64,000 bases of DNA from Phyllobacterium endophyticum (GCF_003010935.1 NZ_PGGN01000001.1:1364001-1428000), one strand, 5' to 3'; shown: positions 1 through 9,901, counted from the first letter of the stretch. Notes: generated from the letters alone by a model not told the origin. Numbers and translations are program-made.

Positions 1-139
1 CCTGGACGCTCGCGGTGTTATTTCCGTGACCGAACGCCAGAGCTATATCTTGCGCGTGCGCAATCTCGCTCGGCAATGTGGCGAGGCCTTCCTGCTGACG
101 GAGGCCGGCGGCGCCAATCTTAGAAGCGAGTCTGTGTGA
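1..139 (+). CDS. glyQ: Glycyl-tRNA synthetase alpha subunit, C-terminal end (partial)
   Basis: A reading frame already open at base 2 runs to the TGA at 137-139 and gives the last 45 residues of a protein, including [17 protein letters not shown], which is typical of the GlyQ C-terminus. GlyQ carries the catalytic site for glycine activation in the alpha2beta2 bacterial enzyme. Its stop overlaps the start of the next gene (TGATG), and that next gene encodes the beta subunit, so the two are translationally coupled as is usual for glyQ-glyS. The call rests on the short tail plus the glyS context; the N-terminal part lies outside the window. Confidence 0.88.
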   Translation, partial: LDARGVISVTERQSYILRVRNLARQCGEAFLLTEAGGANLRSESV

Positions 140-2433
140 TGCCTGATCTTTTGCTTGAGCTTCGCTCGGAAGAAATTCCTGCCCGTATGCAGCGCAAGGC
201 AGCCGGCGATCTAAAGAAACTCGTGACCGACGCGCTGGTCGAGGCCGGTCTTACTTACGAGGCTGCTGGGCACTACTGGACGCCGCGCCGCCTTACGCTG
301 GACATACGCGGGCTGACAGCTCGGTCCAAGGACGTGCATGAGGATCGCAAGGGGCCGAGCGTCAACGCCCCGGAGCAGGCCATTTTGGGCTTTCTTCGTT
401 CAGCCGGTCTCGCCGATATCTCGGAAGCGCACGTACACACTGATCCGAAGAAGGGTGATTTTTACGTCGCTCATCTGACAAGGCCCGGTCGCAACGCAGA
501 AGAGATCATCGCAGAAGTCATACCGAAGATCGTAACCGCATTTCCTTGGCCAAAATCGATGCGCTGGGGCAGAGCTTCGTCCAAGCCCGGAAGTCTGCGC
601 TGGGTGCGTCCACTACAGTCGATCGTCTGCACATTTGGTCCCGAAACCGAAGAGCCCGTCGTTGTCGAGTTCGAAGTCGATGGCCTACGGGCAAGCAACG
701 TCACCTATGGCCATCGCTTCTTGAGCGACGGTCAACCGATAATCGTGCGCCGTTTCGACGATTATGTCGCCAAGCTCGAAAAGGCCAAGGTTGTACTCGA
801 CGCGGATCGCCGCAAGGAAATAATCCTGTCCGATGCGCAGAACGTTGCATTCGCGTCCGGTCTTGAGTTGGTCGAAGATGACGCGCTTCTCGAAGAAGTA
901 TCCGGACTCGTTGAGTGGCCGGTGGTGCTTATGGGGGAATTCGAGGAGGAATTCCTGGCGATCCCCCCGGAAGTCATTCGCCTGACCATCAAGACCAACC
1001 AGAAATGCTTCGTCACACGCAAGCAGGGCGAGACCGACAAACTATCCAACAAGTTCATTCTCGTTTCGAATATCGAAGCGTCGGATGGCGGCCGGGAAAT
1101 CGCGCACGGCAATGGTAAAGTCGTGCGTGCGCGCCTTTCTGACGCGCTGTATTTCTGGAACACGGACCAGCATGATTTGCCCGACATGCACACGCTCGCC
1201 CCGGCCGCAATCAAGTTCGATCTTGATCTCGAGAAACCGCTGGACCAACGCATGGCGCGGCTCGATGCACTGAACGTTACTTTTCATGCCAAGCTCGGTA
1301 CACAGGGCGAACGTGTCACCAGGATCAAGGGCCTCGCGCGTGAAATCGCCCCGCTGGTCGGTGCCGATCCTGTCCTGGCCATGCGGGCCGCGGTTCTGGC
1401 GAAAGCCGATCTTACAACCGAAATCGTCGGAGAGTTTCCGGAACTACAAGGTGGCATGGGCCGTAAATATGCGCTGTTGCAGGGGGAAAACCCTTCTGTT
1501 GCGGCGGCCATAGAGGAACATTACAAGCCGCAGGGGCCTTCGGATTTTGTGCCAAGCGACCCGGTCTCAGTCGCCGTTGCCCTTGCCGACAAGCTGGACA
1601 CGCTCGTCGGCTTCTGGTCTATCGACGAAAAGCCAACGGGATCGAAAGATCCTTTCGCTCTCCGGCGCGCGGCGCTTGGTGTAATCCGTCTGCTGCTTTC
1701 AAGCGAATGGAAAGTCGAGCTGCTGCCATTATTTCAATCCGCGTTCATTCAGATGCGCGAAGAGAAGATTGAACAGCGGATCGAACATTTTGAGGAAGAC
1801 CAGGCGGCACAGAATTCGGGTGATGTCGACGGGGAGGAGGATGTCACCAATGCCATCTCCGGTTTCGAAAAGCGGATACGAGGACAGCTCTCCGAGAGGT
1901 CACAGCCGATTCTCCTTGATCTCCTTAGTTTTTTGCATGAACGACTGAAGGTGCACCTTCGCGATCTTGGCGCGCGACATGACCTGATCGATGCCGTACT
2001 GACTGAAGGCGCTGATAACCTCTTACTGATAACGCGCCGGGTCGAGGCACTGGTGGTCTTGCTCAACACAGAAGACGGCAAGAATCTTCTGGCGGGTACC
2101 AAGCGTGCGGCGAACATTCTAAGTGCAGAGGAAAAGAAGGGTACGCCGATTTCTCCGGTCGTCGATGCCGCGCTCTTCACGCAGGAAGAGGAGCGGGAGC
2201 TTTCTTCAGCCGTGAATCAAGCTGAGAACCGAGCGGCACAAGCGATTCAAAACGAAGACTTTTCCGGCGCCATGATTGCTCTTAGCGCGTTACGTGAACC
2301 AGTTGATTCATTCTTTGAGAAAGTGCTGGTTAACGACGACAACCCCGATATACGGGCCAATCGCCTGGCACTGCTCGCCCGTATTCGGGCGGCGACAAAC
2401 ACGGTGGCGGATTTCTCGAAAATTGCGGGATGA
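139..2433 (+). CDS. glyS: Glycyl-tRNA synthetase beta subunit
   Basis: The protein has 764 residues and begins [14 protein letters not shown], the standard GlyS opening. The beta subunit binds tRNA-Gly and partners GlyQ in charging it with glycine in the cytosol. The C-terminal third has the DALR-like anticodon-binding region. An in-frame GTG lies one codon upstream (136), but the ATG at 139 gives the classical TGATG overlap with glyQ and is preferred. At 764 residues it is longer than the roughly 690 of the E. coli protein. An acidic, Glu/Asp-rich segment around residues 540-575 (containing [17 protein letters not shown]) looks like a lineage-specific insertion and accounts for part of the difference. 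No motif disruption was seen. Confidence 0.95.
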   Translation: MPDLLLELRSEEIPARMQRKAAGDLKKLVTDALVEAGLTYEAAGHYWTPRRLTLDIRGLTARSKDVHEDRKGPSVNAPEQAILGFLRSAGLADISEAHVHTDPKKGDFYVAHLTRPGRNAEEIIAEVIPKIVTAFPWPKSMRWGRASSKPGSLRWVRPLQSIVCTFGPETEEPVVVEFEVDGLRASNVTYGHRFLSDGQPIIVRRFDDYVAKLEKAKVVLDADRRKEIILSDAQNVAFASGLELVEDDALLEEVSGLVEWPVVLMGEFEEEFLAIPPEVIRLTIKTNQKCFVTRKQGETDKLSNKFILVSNIEASDGGREIAHGNGKVVRARLSDALYFWNTDQHDLPDMHTLAPAAIKFDLDLEKPLDQRMARLDALNVTFHAKLGTQGERVTRIKGLAREIAPLVGADPVLAMRAAVLAKADLTTEIVGEFPELQGGMGRKYALLQGENPSVAAAIEEHYKPQGPSDFVPSDPVSVAVALADKLDTLVGFWSIDEKPTGSKDPFALRRAALGVIRLLLSSEWKVELLPLFQSAFIQMREEKIEQRIEHFEEDQAAQNSGDVDGEEDVTNAISGFEKRIRGQLSERSQPILLDLLSFLHERLKVHLRDLGARHDLIDAVLTEGADNLLLITRRVEALVVLLNTEDGKNLLAGTKRAANILSAEEKKGTPISPVVDAALFTQEEERELSSAVNQAENRAAQAIQNEDFSGAMIALSALREPVDSFFEKVLVNDDNPDIRANRLALLARIRAATNTVADFSKIAG

Positions 2434-2464
2434 CAAGCAGATAGAAGCTGTTGTTAGCGTCTGT

Positions 2465-2845
2465 CTATTGCACACCGGCCCGCAACGGCGTTTCGCCGAC
2501 ATCGGCAATAACTTTCGCTGGAGCTGGTTGGCCGGGCTGCACAACCGGTGACGCGTTGGCGGCCATTACAGACCCGGGCTGTGTGCCGTTGCCCTGCAGT
2601 CGGGCCATATATTCGCGGGACCGTTGGCGGCGCTCCGCATAGGCCTTCAGCCGAGCCGCCTCTTTGGCCTTCTGAACCAAGCAGGGCGTGCAGATCGGAT
2701 TGCCATCTGCGTCAAAGCTGTCATAGCCGATATAGGAGACGGAATTGGGCTTGGCGGAGCCATCGGCGTAGTCAATGGAACTGCCCGCTTCGGCCGCAGC
2801 TGTATTCAGCACGATAGTCGCTGCGACGATGATTTGGCGAAGCAT
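2465..2845 (-). CDS. Small secreted protein of unknown function with a CxxC motif
   Basis: The frame encodes 126 residues starting MLRQIIVAATIVLNTAAAEA, which looks like a Sec signal peptide with cleavage near residue 20. The mature part has a single CxxC (ICTPC), then a basic, Arg/Ala-rich helix (about 60-85) and a Pro/Ala/Gln-rich tail. A ribosome-binding-like AGGGACAGG sits just before the ATG on the minus strand. It is convergent with glyS (31 bp apart) and divergent from the Sua5 gene. I do not recognise a family. The CxxC could bind a metal or take part in thiol chemistry, but nothing in the neighbourhood supports one choice. The signal peptide, RBS and isolated position argue for a real gene. 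Confidence 0.6.
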   Translation of the reverse strand: MLRQIIVAATIVLNTAAAEAGSSIDYADGSAKPNSVSYIGYDSFDADGNPICTPCLVQKAKEAARLKAYAERRQRSREYMARLQGNGTQPGSVMAANASPVVQPGQPAPAKVIADVGETPLRAGVQ

Positions 2846-3010
2846 TACACCTGTCCCTGTTCTTTTTTGCTGGGTGATCGTTAGCAGCCATTTGTTGCCA
2901 AGCTTTGTTCAAGATGCACTCAATTTTATGCATTATGTCATCCGGCTTGTTCATGAGGTGACACTTGCAGAAACTGATCACCTTCGTGTAGGCATTGCAC
3001 CCGATCGGAG

Positions 3011-4009
3011 ATGGCTTTGGCACTAGTTCTTGCAGCGGATGAGGAAGCAATCCTGACGGCAGTCTCTGCGCTCGCCGGGGGTGAACTCGTCGCCATTCCG
3101 ACCGAGACCGTATATGGGCTCGCAGCCGACGCGACCAATGGCGACGCGGTAGCCAAGATTTTCGAAGCAAAGGGAAGACCGCATTTCAATCCGCTGATTT
3201 GCCACGTGTCGGATATCGTCATGGCGGAACGTTATGCCGTGATCGATCCACTGTCGCGAGAGTTGATGGACATGTTCTGGCCCGGTCCGCTCTCGCTGGT
3301 CGTCCCCTTGAAACCAGACTCCGGAATTCACCCACTCGTAGCGGCCGGGCTCGATACGATCGCCTTGCGGATGCCACGCGGGATTGCCGGAAGAATCATT
3401 GCGGCGGTAGACAAGCCTCTAGCGGCGCCGAGTGCCAATATTTCCGGAAAGATCAGCGGCACGAGTGCGGAAGCCGTCGCTGATGATCTTGGTGACAGGA
3501 TCGCCCTCATCCTCGATGCGGGTCCTTCAGAGGTCGGGCTGGAGTCGACGATTGTCAAAGTGCAGGGAGATGATGTCTTGCTGTTGCGTCCCGGTGGTCT
3601 TGCCGCGGAAGATATCGAGGCAGTTCTTGGGAGAAAAGTTCATCGGCTTGACCAGCGTGCCGCCATTTTGGCCCCTGGAATGATGGCATCTCACTATGCG
3701 CCATCAGCACACCTGCGGCTCAATGTACAAGATGTGCGGCAGGGCGAGGCCTTGCTCGCCTTTGGCCCGCGGCGCGTGAGCCGTGCCGAGCATGCCGCGG
3801 CTTGTCTCAACCTCAGCGAGGCGGGGAATTTGCGCGAAGCTGCAGCCAACCTCTTCGATTTCATGAAACGCCTGGACAGCCCCGGCGGCGGCGTGATTGC
3901 AGTAGAACCTATTCCCTTCGATGGTCTTGGGGAGGCGATCAATGACAGGCTCGCCCGTGCTGCCGCGCCCCGCGGACTCTCGATCAACGAGATGGAACAG
4001 ATAAAATGA
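3011..4009 (+). CDS. sua5: L-threonylcarbamoyladenylate synthase, Sua5 type
   Basis: The 332-residue protein has an N-terminal YrdC domain with VAIPTETVYGLAADAT, the K-x-R motif in EAKGRPHFNP and the S-x-N motif in APSANISG, followed by a C-terminal SUA5 domain from about residue 215. It makes threonylcarbamoyl-AMP from threonine, bicarbonate and ATP, the first step of t6A37 tRNA modification. The two-domain length separates it from the short E. coli TsaC. Start is uncertain: the ATG at 3011 directly abuts a GGAG, whereas a TTG two codons later (3017) has that GGAG at good spacing. The stop overlaps the next start as ATGA, so it is coupled to the downstream oxidase. Confidence 0.93.
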   Translation: MALALVLAADEEAILTAVSALAGGELVAIPTETVYGLAADATNGDAVAKIFEAKGRPHFNPLICHVSDIVMAERYAVIDPLSRELMDMFWPGPLSLVVPLKPDSGIHPLVAAGLDTIALRMPRGIAGRIIAAVDKPLAAPSANISGKISGTSAEAVADDLGDRIALILDAGPSEVGLESTIVKVQGDDVLLLRPGGLAAEDIEAVLGRKVHRLDQRAAILAPGMMASHYAPSAHLRLNVQDVRQGEALLAFGPRRVSRAEHAAACLNLSEAGNLREAAANLFDFMKRLDSPGGGVIAVEPIPFDGLGEAINDRLARAAAPRGLSINEMEQIK

Positions 4010-5421
4010 CACTGACACCGGAGCTGATCGGACGCTTTACTGAGATTGTCGGTGAGAATTATGCGTTGAGCGCTGAGCAGGACATCGGGCCGTATCTCAT
4101 CGAACCGAGAGATAAGTTCCTTGGCAAGGCACCATTGGTGTTGCGCCCGGCGCAGGTTGAGGAGGTTGCCGCAATCCTCAAGCTTGCGTCTGAAACTGGC
4201 ACGCCCATCATTCCCCAAGGCGGCAACACGGGCCTCGTGGGTGGACAAGTGCCGGACGAAAGCGGGAACCAGGTCATCCTCTCACTATCACGGTTGAACA
4301 GGATCCGTTCCATCGACACGTCGGGGAACCTCGCCACCGTCGAAGCGGGCGTGGTCCTGCAGAAGTTGCAGGAGGCGGCCGAACAGGCCGGCCTGTTGTT
4401 TCCCCTATCTCTTGGCTCGGAAGGTTCCTGCCAAATTGGTGGCAATCTATCGTCCAATGCGGGTGGTACTGCTGTATTGGCATATGGAAATACGCGCGAA
4501 CTTTGTCTTGGTGTCGAAGTGGTGCTGCCCACAGGCGAGATCCTGAACGATCTTAGAACTGTGAAAAAAGACAATACCGGCTATGATCTCAAGGATCTCT
4601 TCATTGGCGCTGAAGGTACGCTCGGCGTGATTACCGCGGCCGTCATGAAGCTTTTCCCGCTGCCGAAGGGCAAGGGCGTTGCCTATGCCGGTCTCGCTAG
4701 TCCAGATCATGCACTGAAGCTTTTGGGCCTCGCGCAGAGCCATGCTGGCCAATCGTTGACCGGGTTCGAACTCATGCCACGTATCGGCGTCGAATTTTCT
4801 GTGGCGCACACGGACGGCGTGCGCGATCCGCTGCAGGAGCCGCACAACTGGTATGTTCTGATTGATATTTCCTCGTCGCGCTCCGCTGAGGATGCGCGTG
4901 AAACCATCGAAGCGATCTTGACCGAGGCATTCGAAACCGGCCTCGTTGAAGATGCAACGATCGCCGAGAGTACGGCGCAGGAGAGATCCTTCTGGCACAT
5001 GCGCGAGGCGATGTCCGAGGCGCAGAAGCCGGAGGGCGGCTCGATCAAACATGATATATCAATTCCCGTAGCCCGCATCCCGGATTTCATTGCCGAAGCC
5101 GATGCTGCGGTTCTCGATCTTGTACCGGGCGCACGCATCGTTTCCTTCGGGCATATGGGCGATGGTAACTTGCACTACAATATTTCCCAGCCGGTAGGCG
5201 CCGACAAGCAGGCGTTTCTCGATCGCTGGGTCGAAGTCAACAAGCGCGTCCACGATATCGTTCGTGCCTATGAAGGTTCGATCTCGGCAGAACACGGCAT
5301 CGGTCAATTGAAGCGCAAGGAGCTTTCGGAGACGAAGTCTCCCGTGGCTCTCGACCTCATGCGCCGGATCAAGAATTCCTTCGACCCTGCGGGGATCATG
5401 AATCCCGGAAAAGTCATCTGA
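4006..5421 (+). CDS. FAD-linked oxidase, D-2-hydroxyglutarate/D-lactate dehydrogenase family
   Basis: The 471-residue protein has the PCMH-type FAD-binding domain at the N-terminus (IIPQGGNTGLVGGQVP; LGSEGSCQIGGNLSSNAGG) and the FAD-oxidase C-terminal domain with FGHMGDGNLHYNI and SAEHGIGQLKRKEL. These mark the D2HGDH/DLD2/GlcD group, which oxidises D-2-hydroxy acids and passes electrons to an acceptor such as an electron-transfer flavoprotein. The GSCQIGGN segment favours a D-2-hydroxyglutarate dehydrogenase-like enzyme over GlcD, but the substrate is inferred. The start overlaps the sua5 stop by 4 bp (ATGA). Confidence 0.87.
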   Translation: MTLTPELIGRFTEIVGENYALSAEQDIGPYLIEPRDKFLGKAPLVLRPAQVEEVAAILKLASETGTPIIPQGGNTGLVGGQVPDESGNQVILSLSRLNRIRSIDTSGNLATVEAGVVLQKLQEAAEQAGLLFPLSLGSEGSCQIGGNLSSNAGGTAVLAYGNTRELCLGVEVVLPTGEILNDLRTVKKDNTGYDLKDLFIGAEGTLGVITAAVMKLFPLPKGKGVAYAGLASPDHALKLLGLAQSHAGQSLTGFELMPRIGVEFSVAHTDGVRDPLQEPHNWYVLIDISSSRSAEDARETIEAILTEAFETGLVEDATIAESTAQERSFWHMREAMSEAQKPEGGSIKHDISIPVARIPDFIAEADAAVLDLVPGARIVSFGHMGDGNLHYNISQPVGADKQAFLDRWVEVNKRVHDIVRAYEGSISAEHGIGQLKRKELSETKSPVALDLMRRIKNSFDPAGIMNPGKVI

Positions 5422-5641
5422 TTTCGTCAATCATCTATTCATACCCATTACCGGAACCTTGCTGCTGGTTGCGTTTCGATAACCATCCCACCTAATCAGA
5501 AAGAGTTAACCCAGTTCGTTAAGCGGGATTGGGAGAGTCGGCGCCTATTGTTGCCCTAACGAGACCGGAAAATGGTCCGCTCTACAGGGAAGTACAGAGA
5601 AGACCGGAAAACCGGCTCTCAGGATCGACAGAAGGCGTCAC

Positions 5642-6214
5642 ATGAAGAAAACCGGAGCCAAACCGGTTTGGGCAGGCCGGGAATTCCGGCTTGACCCATT
5701 CCACCTGCCACAGACGGTCACTTACGCCACGCGCGATGACCGGGATGACGTTACTTTCACGCTGCACGAACGAGGCGCAGTGGTGAAACGAATGCTTCCG
5801 GCAAGTCACCTGCCCGTCTCGCTTGCCTTGCCAGCCTGCGCCTTTCTAGGTGTGACGGCGCGCGCTGCCGAGGACGAACTCGGCGATATCACGGTGACAC
5901 TGGAACTTATGCACACGGACCCGCTTTTGTCGGTGCCGCTGCTGGTGGCCCATGACCTCAATGACATCGCCGCTGATTGGCGTTCCTGGTCAACGTTGTT
6001 CAAACTGCCCATGATGCTCGTCGAGGAAGATGGCGTCGCGCGGCAGCTTGACCAGAGTATCGGACCGGTTGCCGTTGCAGCGCCGAAGGAGCGGCGTCAG
6101 GGCCGCGAACCCCGCCGGCGTCGTCCCCGTTTTCTTGCCCGTCGCAAGATGGGGGATCTTGGAATGCGTCTCGTGATCGGCGGCGAGGAGATCATCGCCC
6201 AAGGCGGAAAATAG
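5642..6214 (+). CDS. DUF6101-like protein of unknown function
   Basis: The 190-residue protein begins MKKTGAKPVWAGREFRLDPF and has an RBS-like AGAAGG before the ATG. There is no signal peptide or clear membrane span. A middle part with alternating hydrophobic strands (about residues 45-130) is followed by a strongly basic linker (PKERRQGREPRRRRPRFLARRK, about 145-170, quoted in part: GREPRRRRPRF). I associate it with the rhizobial DUF6101 family from memory, so the family name is tentative. It is followed by a convergent ubiA, 34 bp away. The basic stretch could bind nucleic acid or acidic lipid, but nothing shows which. Confidence 0.65.
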   Translation: MKKTGAKPVWAGREFRLDPFHLPQTVTYATRDDRDDVTFTLHERGAVVKRMLPASHLPVSLALPACAFLGVTARAAEDELGDITVTLELMHTDPLLSVPLLVAHDLNDIAADWRSWSTLFKLPMMLVEEDGVARQLDQSIGPVAVAAPKERRQGREPRRRRPRFLARRKMGDLGMRLVIGGEEIIAQGGK

Positions 6215-6248
6215 GTTTGAGCTGGTCGTGGGAACGTGGGGTTCGCCT

Positions 6249-7244
6249 TCAGAACAGCGGTTTGACGACAGTCCACAAGCCGCCAAATACTAGGCCTAAA
6301 AAGATCAGCCAGCCGACGATGGTATTGGACTTGAACAGCCGCAGGCACTCGTTGGGGTTGTCGATATCGAGCGTCATTATCTGCCGGTACATGTGCGCGC
6401 CTGCCGCGAGCAGACCGGCGACCGCAGGCATCGGGACCTCCGCTACGGCGAAGGCACCGAGAAACAACGCGAGCGCTCCTCCATAGAGCACGATCAGCGC
6501 TTCGCGCGTGCGGTTGCCGAACAGCCTGGCGGTTGAATGTACGCCAACGAGTGCATCATCTTCCTTGTCCTGATGGGCATATATCGTGTCATAGCCGATC
6601 ACCCACAGGATTGATCCCGCATAGAGAAGCGCCGCCGGCCAGTCGAGTGAGCCGAAATGCGCGGACCAACCCACCAGTGCACCCCAAGAAAATGCAAGGC
6701 CCAGAACAAGTTGGGGCCAATTGGTGATTCGTTTCATGAATGGATAAATTGCCACGATCACCAGAGATCCGACGGCGAGCAACACAGTGAACCGGTTGAA
6801 CTGAAGCACGACCGCTAATCCAATCAAGGCTTGCAGAACGAGAAAAATCTTCGCCTGCTTGCGCGTAACCTGCCCTGACGGAAGCGGGCGCGAGCGCGTT
6901 CTTGCGACCCTGTTGTCTATGTCTTCGTCAGCGAGATCATTATAGGTGCAGCCGGCGCCACGCATGGCAATAGCGCCGATCAGAAAGAGCGCCAGATGAT
7001 AGGGCGAAGGCAGTACCGACCAGAGCGGACCACCAACCTTTGCACCGGCAGCTGCGGCGAGCGCTGTCGCCCACCAGCACGGCCATAGCAGGAGCCACCA
7101 TCCTATCGGACGGTCCCAGCGGGCCAACTGCGCATAGGGCCAGAGCCAGTTGGGGAGCGTCCGGTAAACCCAATGGCCCGATGGCGCGTCGAAGACGCGG
7201 CCACGGCCTTGTGCAGATTGGATAACGTCTTTTTCTGATGTCAT
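6249..7244 (-). CDS. ubiA: 4-hydroxybenzoate polyprenyltransferase
   Basis: The 331-residue integral membrane protein transfers a polyprenyl chain to 4-hydroxybenzoate, an early step of ubiquinone synthesis. It has the first Asp-rich motif in TYNDLADEDIDNRVAR and the second in GYDTIYAHQDKEDD, both needed for Mg-diphosphate binding, and about eight hydrophobic spans. The opening DRPIGWWLLLWPCWW is typical. An AAGG lies 7 nt before the ATG on the minus strand. It stands alone, convergent with the DUF6101-like gene and divergent from purD across 139 bp. The ubiquinone it helps make feeds the respiratory chain that ends in the cytochrome oxidase encoded at 29-34 kb. Confidence 0.94.
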   Translation of the reverse strand: MTSEKDVIQSAQGRGRVFDAPSGHWVYRTLPNWLWPYAQLARWDRPIGWWLLLWPCWWATALAAAAGAKVGGPLWSVLPSPYHLALFLIGAIAMRGAGCTYNDLADEDIDNRVARTRSRPLPSGQVTRKQAKIFLVLQALIGLAVVLQFNRFTVLLAVGSLVIVAIYPFMKRITNWPQLVLGLAFSWGALVGWSAHFGSLDWPAALLYAGSILWVIGYDTIYAHQDKEDDALVGVHSTARLFGNRTREALIVLYGGALALFLGAFAVAEVPMPAVAGLLAAGAHMYRQIMTLDIDNPNECLRLFKSNTIVGWLIFLGLVFGGLWTVVKPLF

Positions 7245-7383
7245 GATCTGACCTTGCAGCGGTCATCGCCCCAGTCAAGCGCAATAGGCAGTTTTTCTCG
7301 GCAAAATCTGCGGTGTGTGCTTGACCCCTGAGGCGTGACACCATACCGAAACCCACATACTCACTAATGCGGAGCTGAATTCG

Positions 7384-8655
7384 ATGAACGTCTTGCTGAT
7401 AGGTTCAGGTGGCCGCGAGCATGCGCTCGCGTGGAAGATAGCTGCCTCGCCGATTTTGTCGAAGCTCTATTGTGCGCCCGGCAATCCAGGTATCGCAAAT
7501 GTAGCGGAATGCATTGCAGTAGATCCCGCCGACCATGACGCGATCATCGCCTTGTGCCGCCGGAAGTCGATCGATTTTGTCGTGGTAGGCCCCGAAGCGC
7601 CACTGGTCGCAGGAATCGCCGACGATCTGCGCACTGCGGGGATTTCAGTATTCGGCCCTTCCAAGGCGGCGGCAAGGCTGGAAGGCTCAAAAGGGTTCAC
7701 CAAAGACCTATGCACTCAATTCGATATTCCGACGGGGGCGTATCAACGTTTCACCCAAGCTGAATCGGCCAAGGCCTACATAAAACAGCAAGGCGTGCCG
7801 ATCGTCGTCAAAGCCGACGGGCTGGCAGCAGGAAAGGGTGTGGCCGTCGCGTTCGAACTTCAGCAAGCGCTCGATGCCGTGGATGCCTGCTTCGAGGGGG
7901 CATTTGGCGGAGCAGGCGCGGAAGTCGTGGTCGAGGAATATCTCGAGGGCGAAGAGGCCAGTTTTTTTTGTCTCTGCGATGGCAAGACAGCGCTGCCCTT
8001 CGGTACGGCGCAGGACCACAAGCGCGTTGGCGACGGCGATACCGGCGTCAACACTGGTGGCATGGGGGCCTATTCTCCGGCACCGGTGATGACGCAAGCA
8101 ATGGTCGACCTCACTATGCGCGATCTCATAGAGCCGACGATGCGTGGCATGGCCGAGATTGGTGCGCCCTTTAGCGGCGTGTTGTTTGCGGGTCTGATGA
8201 TCACCAGGAATGGGCCGAAACTTATCGAATACAACACGCGCTTCGGCGATCCGGAGACGCAAGTATTGATGTTGCGGCTGAAGGACGATTTGCTGCTGCT
8301 GCTGAAGGCTGCCGCCGATGGCGGGCTTCATCAAATGTCCGCGCGATGGAACGACGATCCGGCGCTGACGGTGGTCATGGCCGCCAGGGGTTATCCCGCG
8401 GCACCGGAAAAAGGTAGCGTGATCAGAGGGCTCGAAGAGGCCGGGGACCAGGCCAACGTCGAGATCTTCCATGCGGGAACTGCGAAGAAGAATGGCGAAC
8501 TGATAGCAAACGGCGGCCGTGTGCTGAACGTGACGGCGTCCGGGAAGACCGTTCGGGAAGCGCAGCAGGCGGCTTATGCCGTGGTCGCGAAGGTTGATTG
8601 GCCGGAGGGGTTTTACCGCCACGACATAGGCTGGCGGGCAATCGAGCGTGAATAG
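7384..8655 (+). CDS. purD: Phosphoribosylamine--glycine ligase
   Basis: The 423-residue protein is a full-length GARS that ligates glycine to phosphoribosylamine in purine synthesis. It starts [18 protein letters not shown], the diagnostic N-terminal motif, and carries the ATP-grasp segment [15 protein letters not shown] and the metal-site region [19 protein letters not shown] lies 9 nt before the ATG. It is monocistronic and convergent with the downstream lysozyme-like gene, only 3 bp apart. An 8-base T tract at 7962-7969 lies within the coding sequence without breaking the frame. Confidence 0.96.
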   Translation: MNVLLIGSGGREHALAWKIAASPILSKLYCAPGNPGIANVAECIAVDPADHDAIIALCRRKSIDFVVVGPEAPLVAGIADDLRTAGISVFGPSKAAARLEGSKGFTKDLCTQFDIPTGAYQRFTQAESAKAYIKQQGVPIVVKADGLAAGKGVAVAFELQQALDAVDACFEGAFGGAGAEVVVEEYLEGEEASFFCLCDGKTALPFGTAQDHKRVGDGDTGVNTGGMGAYSPAPVMTQAMVDLTMRDLIEPTMRGMAEIGAPFSGVLFAGLMITRNGPKLIEYNTRFGDPETQVLMLRLKDDLLLLLKAAADGGLHQMSARWNDDPALTVVMAARGYPAAPEKGSVIRGLEEAGDQANVEIFHAGTAKKNGELIANGGRVLNVTASGKTVREAQQAAYAVVAKVDWPEGFYRHDIGWRAIERE

Positions 8656-8658
8656 CTT

Positions 8659-9828
8659 CTAAAGAAACGGGAGCAGGGCAGGGTGCCGGATGCGGTCTGA
8701 CACGTCCACTGCCACGTTGGTTTTCTTCAAGCATGCCGTCGTGATTCTGAAGAGCAAGGTTTCGTAGGAATGATCGAACTGACGCGAAACCGACTTGCTG
8801 AGCGCGAGGGACAATGCGTCCACGCTAAGATATCTGGCGCCCAGCTTTCCCGATGACTTGTCCGCGACCGAAGCCGTGATTGTTTTGTCAACGGCCTGCT
8901 TCGCCATCGGGGGCAAGGGCTCGGCCGAAGCGACGAGTACGGGTTGCTGATAGGATGGCTTGTCGCGTGGTGTCGGCAGATTATCAGGTGGCACCGCGTC
9001 GACGAGCCCACCGAATGGCCATGTCCTTTTAAGCTCGGTCACAGTCATGTCGGCGATGTTGACGTCGATGTCGCGGCTGGTCCCGGGCGGACGGTAGGGG
9101 CAGTTTCGCTCGCTGCAATTGTTCTGGGAAGTGAATTGCCAAAGGGCATAATCCTGCCAGTTGCCTTTTGGAAAATGCGGCGCGATATCCGATTTGTAAC
9201 GAGCATACCAGAGCGGCAGGCGCGACAAGATGGGGAACTCAAGTCGATGGTCGGCGATATATCTGGCCGTCATCCCGTTTGTATACAGAACAGGGTAGCG
9301 CCCTGTGCGGAACTTCACATGTTCGGCAAAGATTTGAGCGTCTTGCAAGGACATGAACTTTTCAGGATCATTGTCCTCGATATCGATCGCCATCAATTCA
9401 TCGGCGGCCGGATCGGTGTAATCGATAAAGTGATTGGCTTGATCGATGGGTTTGCCGGGACGGCCGAGATGATAGGCTCCCCATTTCAATCCGAGTGCCT
9501 TGGCGAGTTGGCGGCGCGTCTGATAAAGCTCGCGCGACACCGAATAATTGCGCCATATGCGTTTGCAGAGTTCTTGCTGCATCTGGTCGGCAATGCGGTT
9601 GCAATGGTAGTTGGCAGGAAGCCCGTCCGAGCCCTTGTGGATAAACGCCGCGATACGTGGATCTTTAACGATCTCGACGAGGTTGAATGAATTCTGTTCG
9701 TACCCGTCAAGAATGATCGCCCGCTGCTGGTTTTCCCATGCCGAGCGAAACTCTGAAGTCGCACTGGCGGGGCCGCCGGTCAGCAGGGCGGCAACTAACA
9801 TCGCAAAAGCACATACGCGGACCGTCAA
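8659..9828 (-). CDS. Secreted GH25-type lysozyme homologue with a C-terminal extension
   Basis: The 389-residue protein has a signal peptide (cleavage near ASA at residue 23) and a glycoside hydrolase family 25 fold: FIHKGSDGLP at about 63-70, KWGAYHLGRPG at about 115-125, the catalytic D-x-E in MAIDIEDND (D149, E151), PVLYTNG and PLWYARY, and YALWQF plus RDIDVNI near 227-258. GH25 enzymes cleave the MurNAc-GlcNAc bond in peptidoglycan. Residues 281-389 form a Pro/Lys/Ser-containing tail that I do not recognise. The only plausible start is TTG at 9828: an in-frame TGA lies six codons upstream, and GAGGGA sits at normal RBS spacing. It could remodel the cell's own wall or act on other bacteria. 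Confidence 0.82.
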   Translation of the reverse strand: MTVRVCAFAMLVAALLTGGPASATSEFRSAWENQQRAIILDGYEQNSFNLVEIVKDPRIAAFIHKGSDGLPANYHCNRIADQMQQELCKRIWRNYSVSRELYQTRRQLAKALGLKWGAYHLGRPGKPIDQANHFIDYTDPAADELMAIDIEDNDPEKFMSLQDAQIFAEHVKFRTGRYPVLYTNGMTARYIADHRLEFPILSRLPLWYARYKSDIAPHFPKGNWQDYALWQFTSQNNCSERNCPYRPPGTSRDIDVNIADMTVTELKRTWPFGGLVDAVPPDNLPTPRDKPSYQQPVLVASAEPLPPMAKQAVDKTITASVADKSSGKLGARYLSVDALSLALSKSVSRQFDHSYETLLFRITTACLKKTNVAVDVSDRIRHPALLPFL

Positions 9829-9901
9829 ATGGGGTTTCCCTCACATATCGCGAACAACTCTCCAACTCCGATACTACCGAACGATGCTCGCCCCTTCGCG
9901 G

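Noticed and set aside
5506..5522. TTAA-N9-TTAA resembling a CtrA box upstream of the DUF6101-like gene
   Set aside because: The spacer is nine bases; CtrA boxes require seven.
7962..7969. Eight-T tract inside purD as a possible phase-variation site
   Set aside because: purD is a housekeeping gene, the tract encodes a conserved SFFC segment and the frame is intact.
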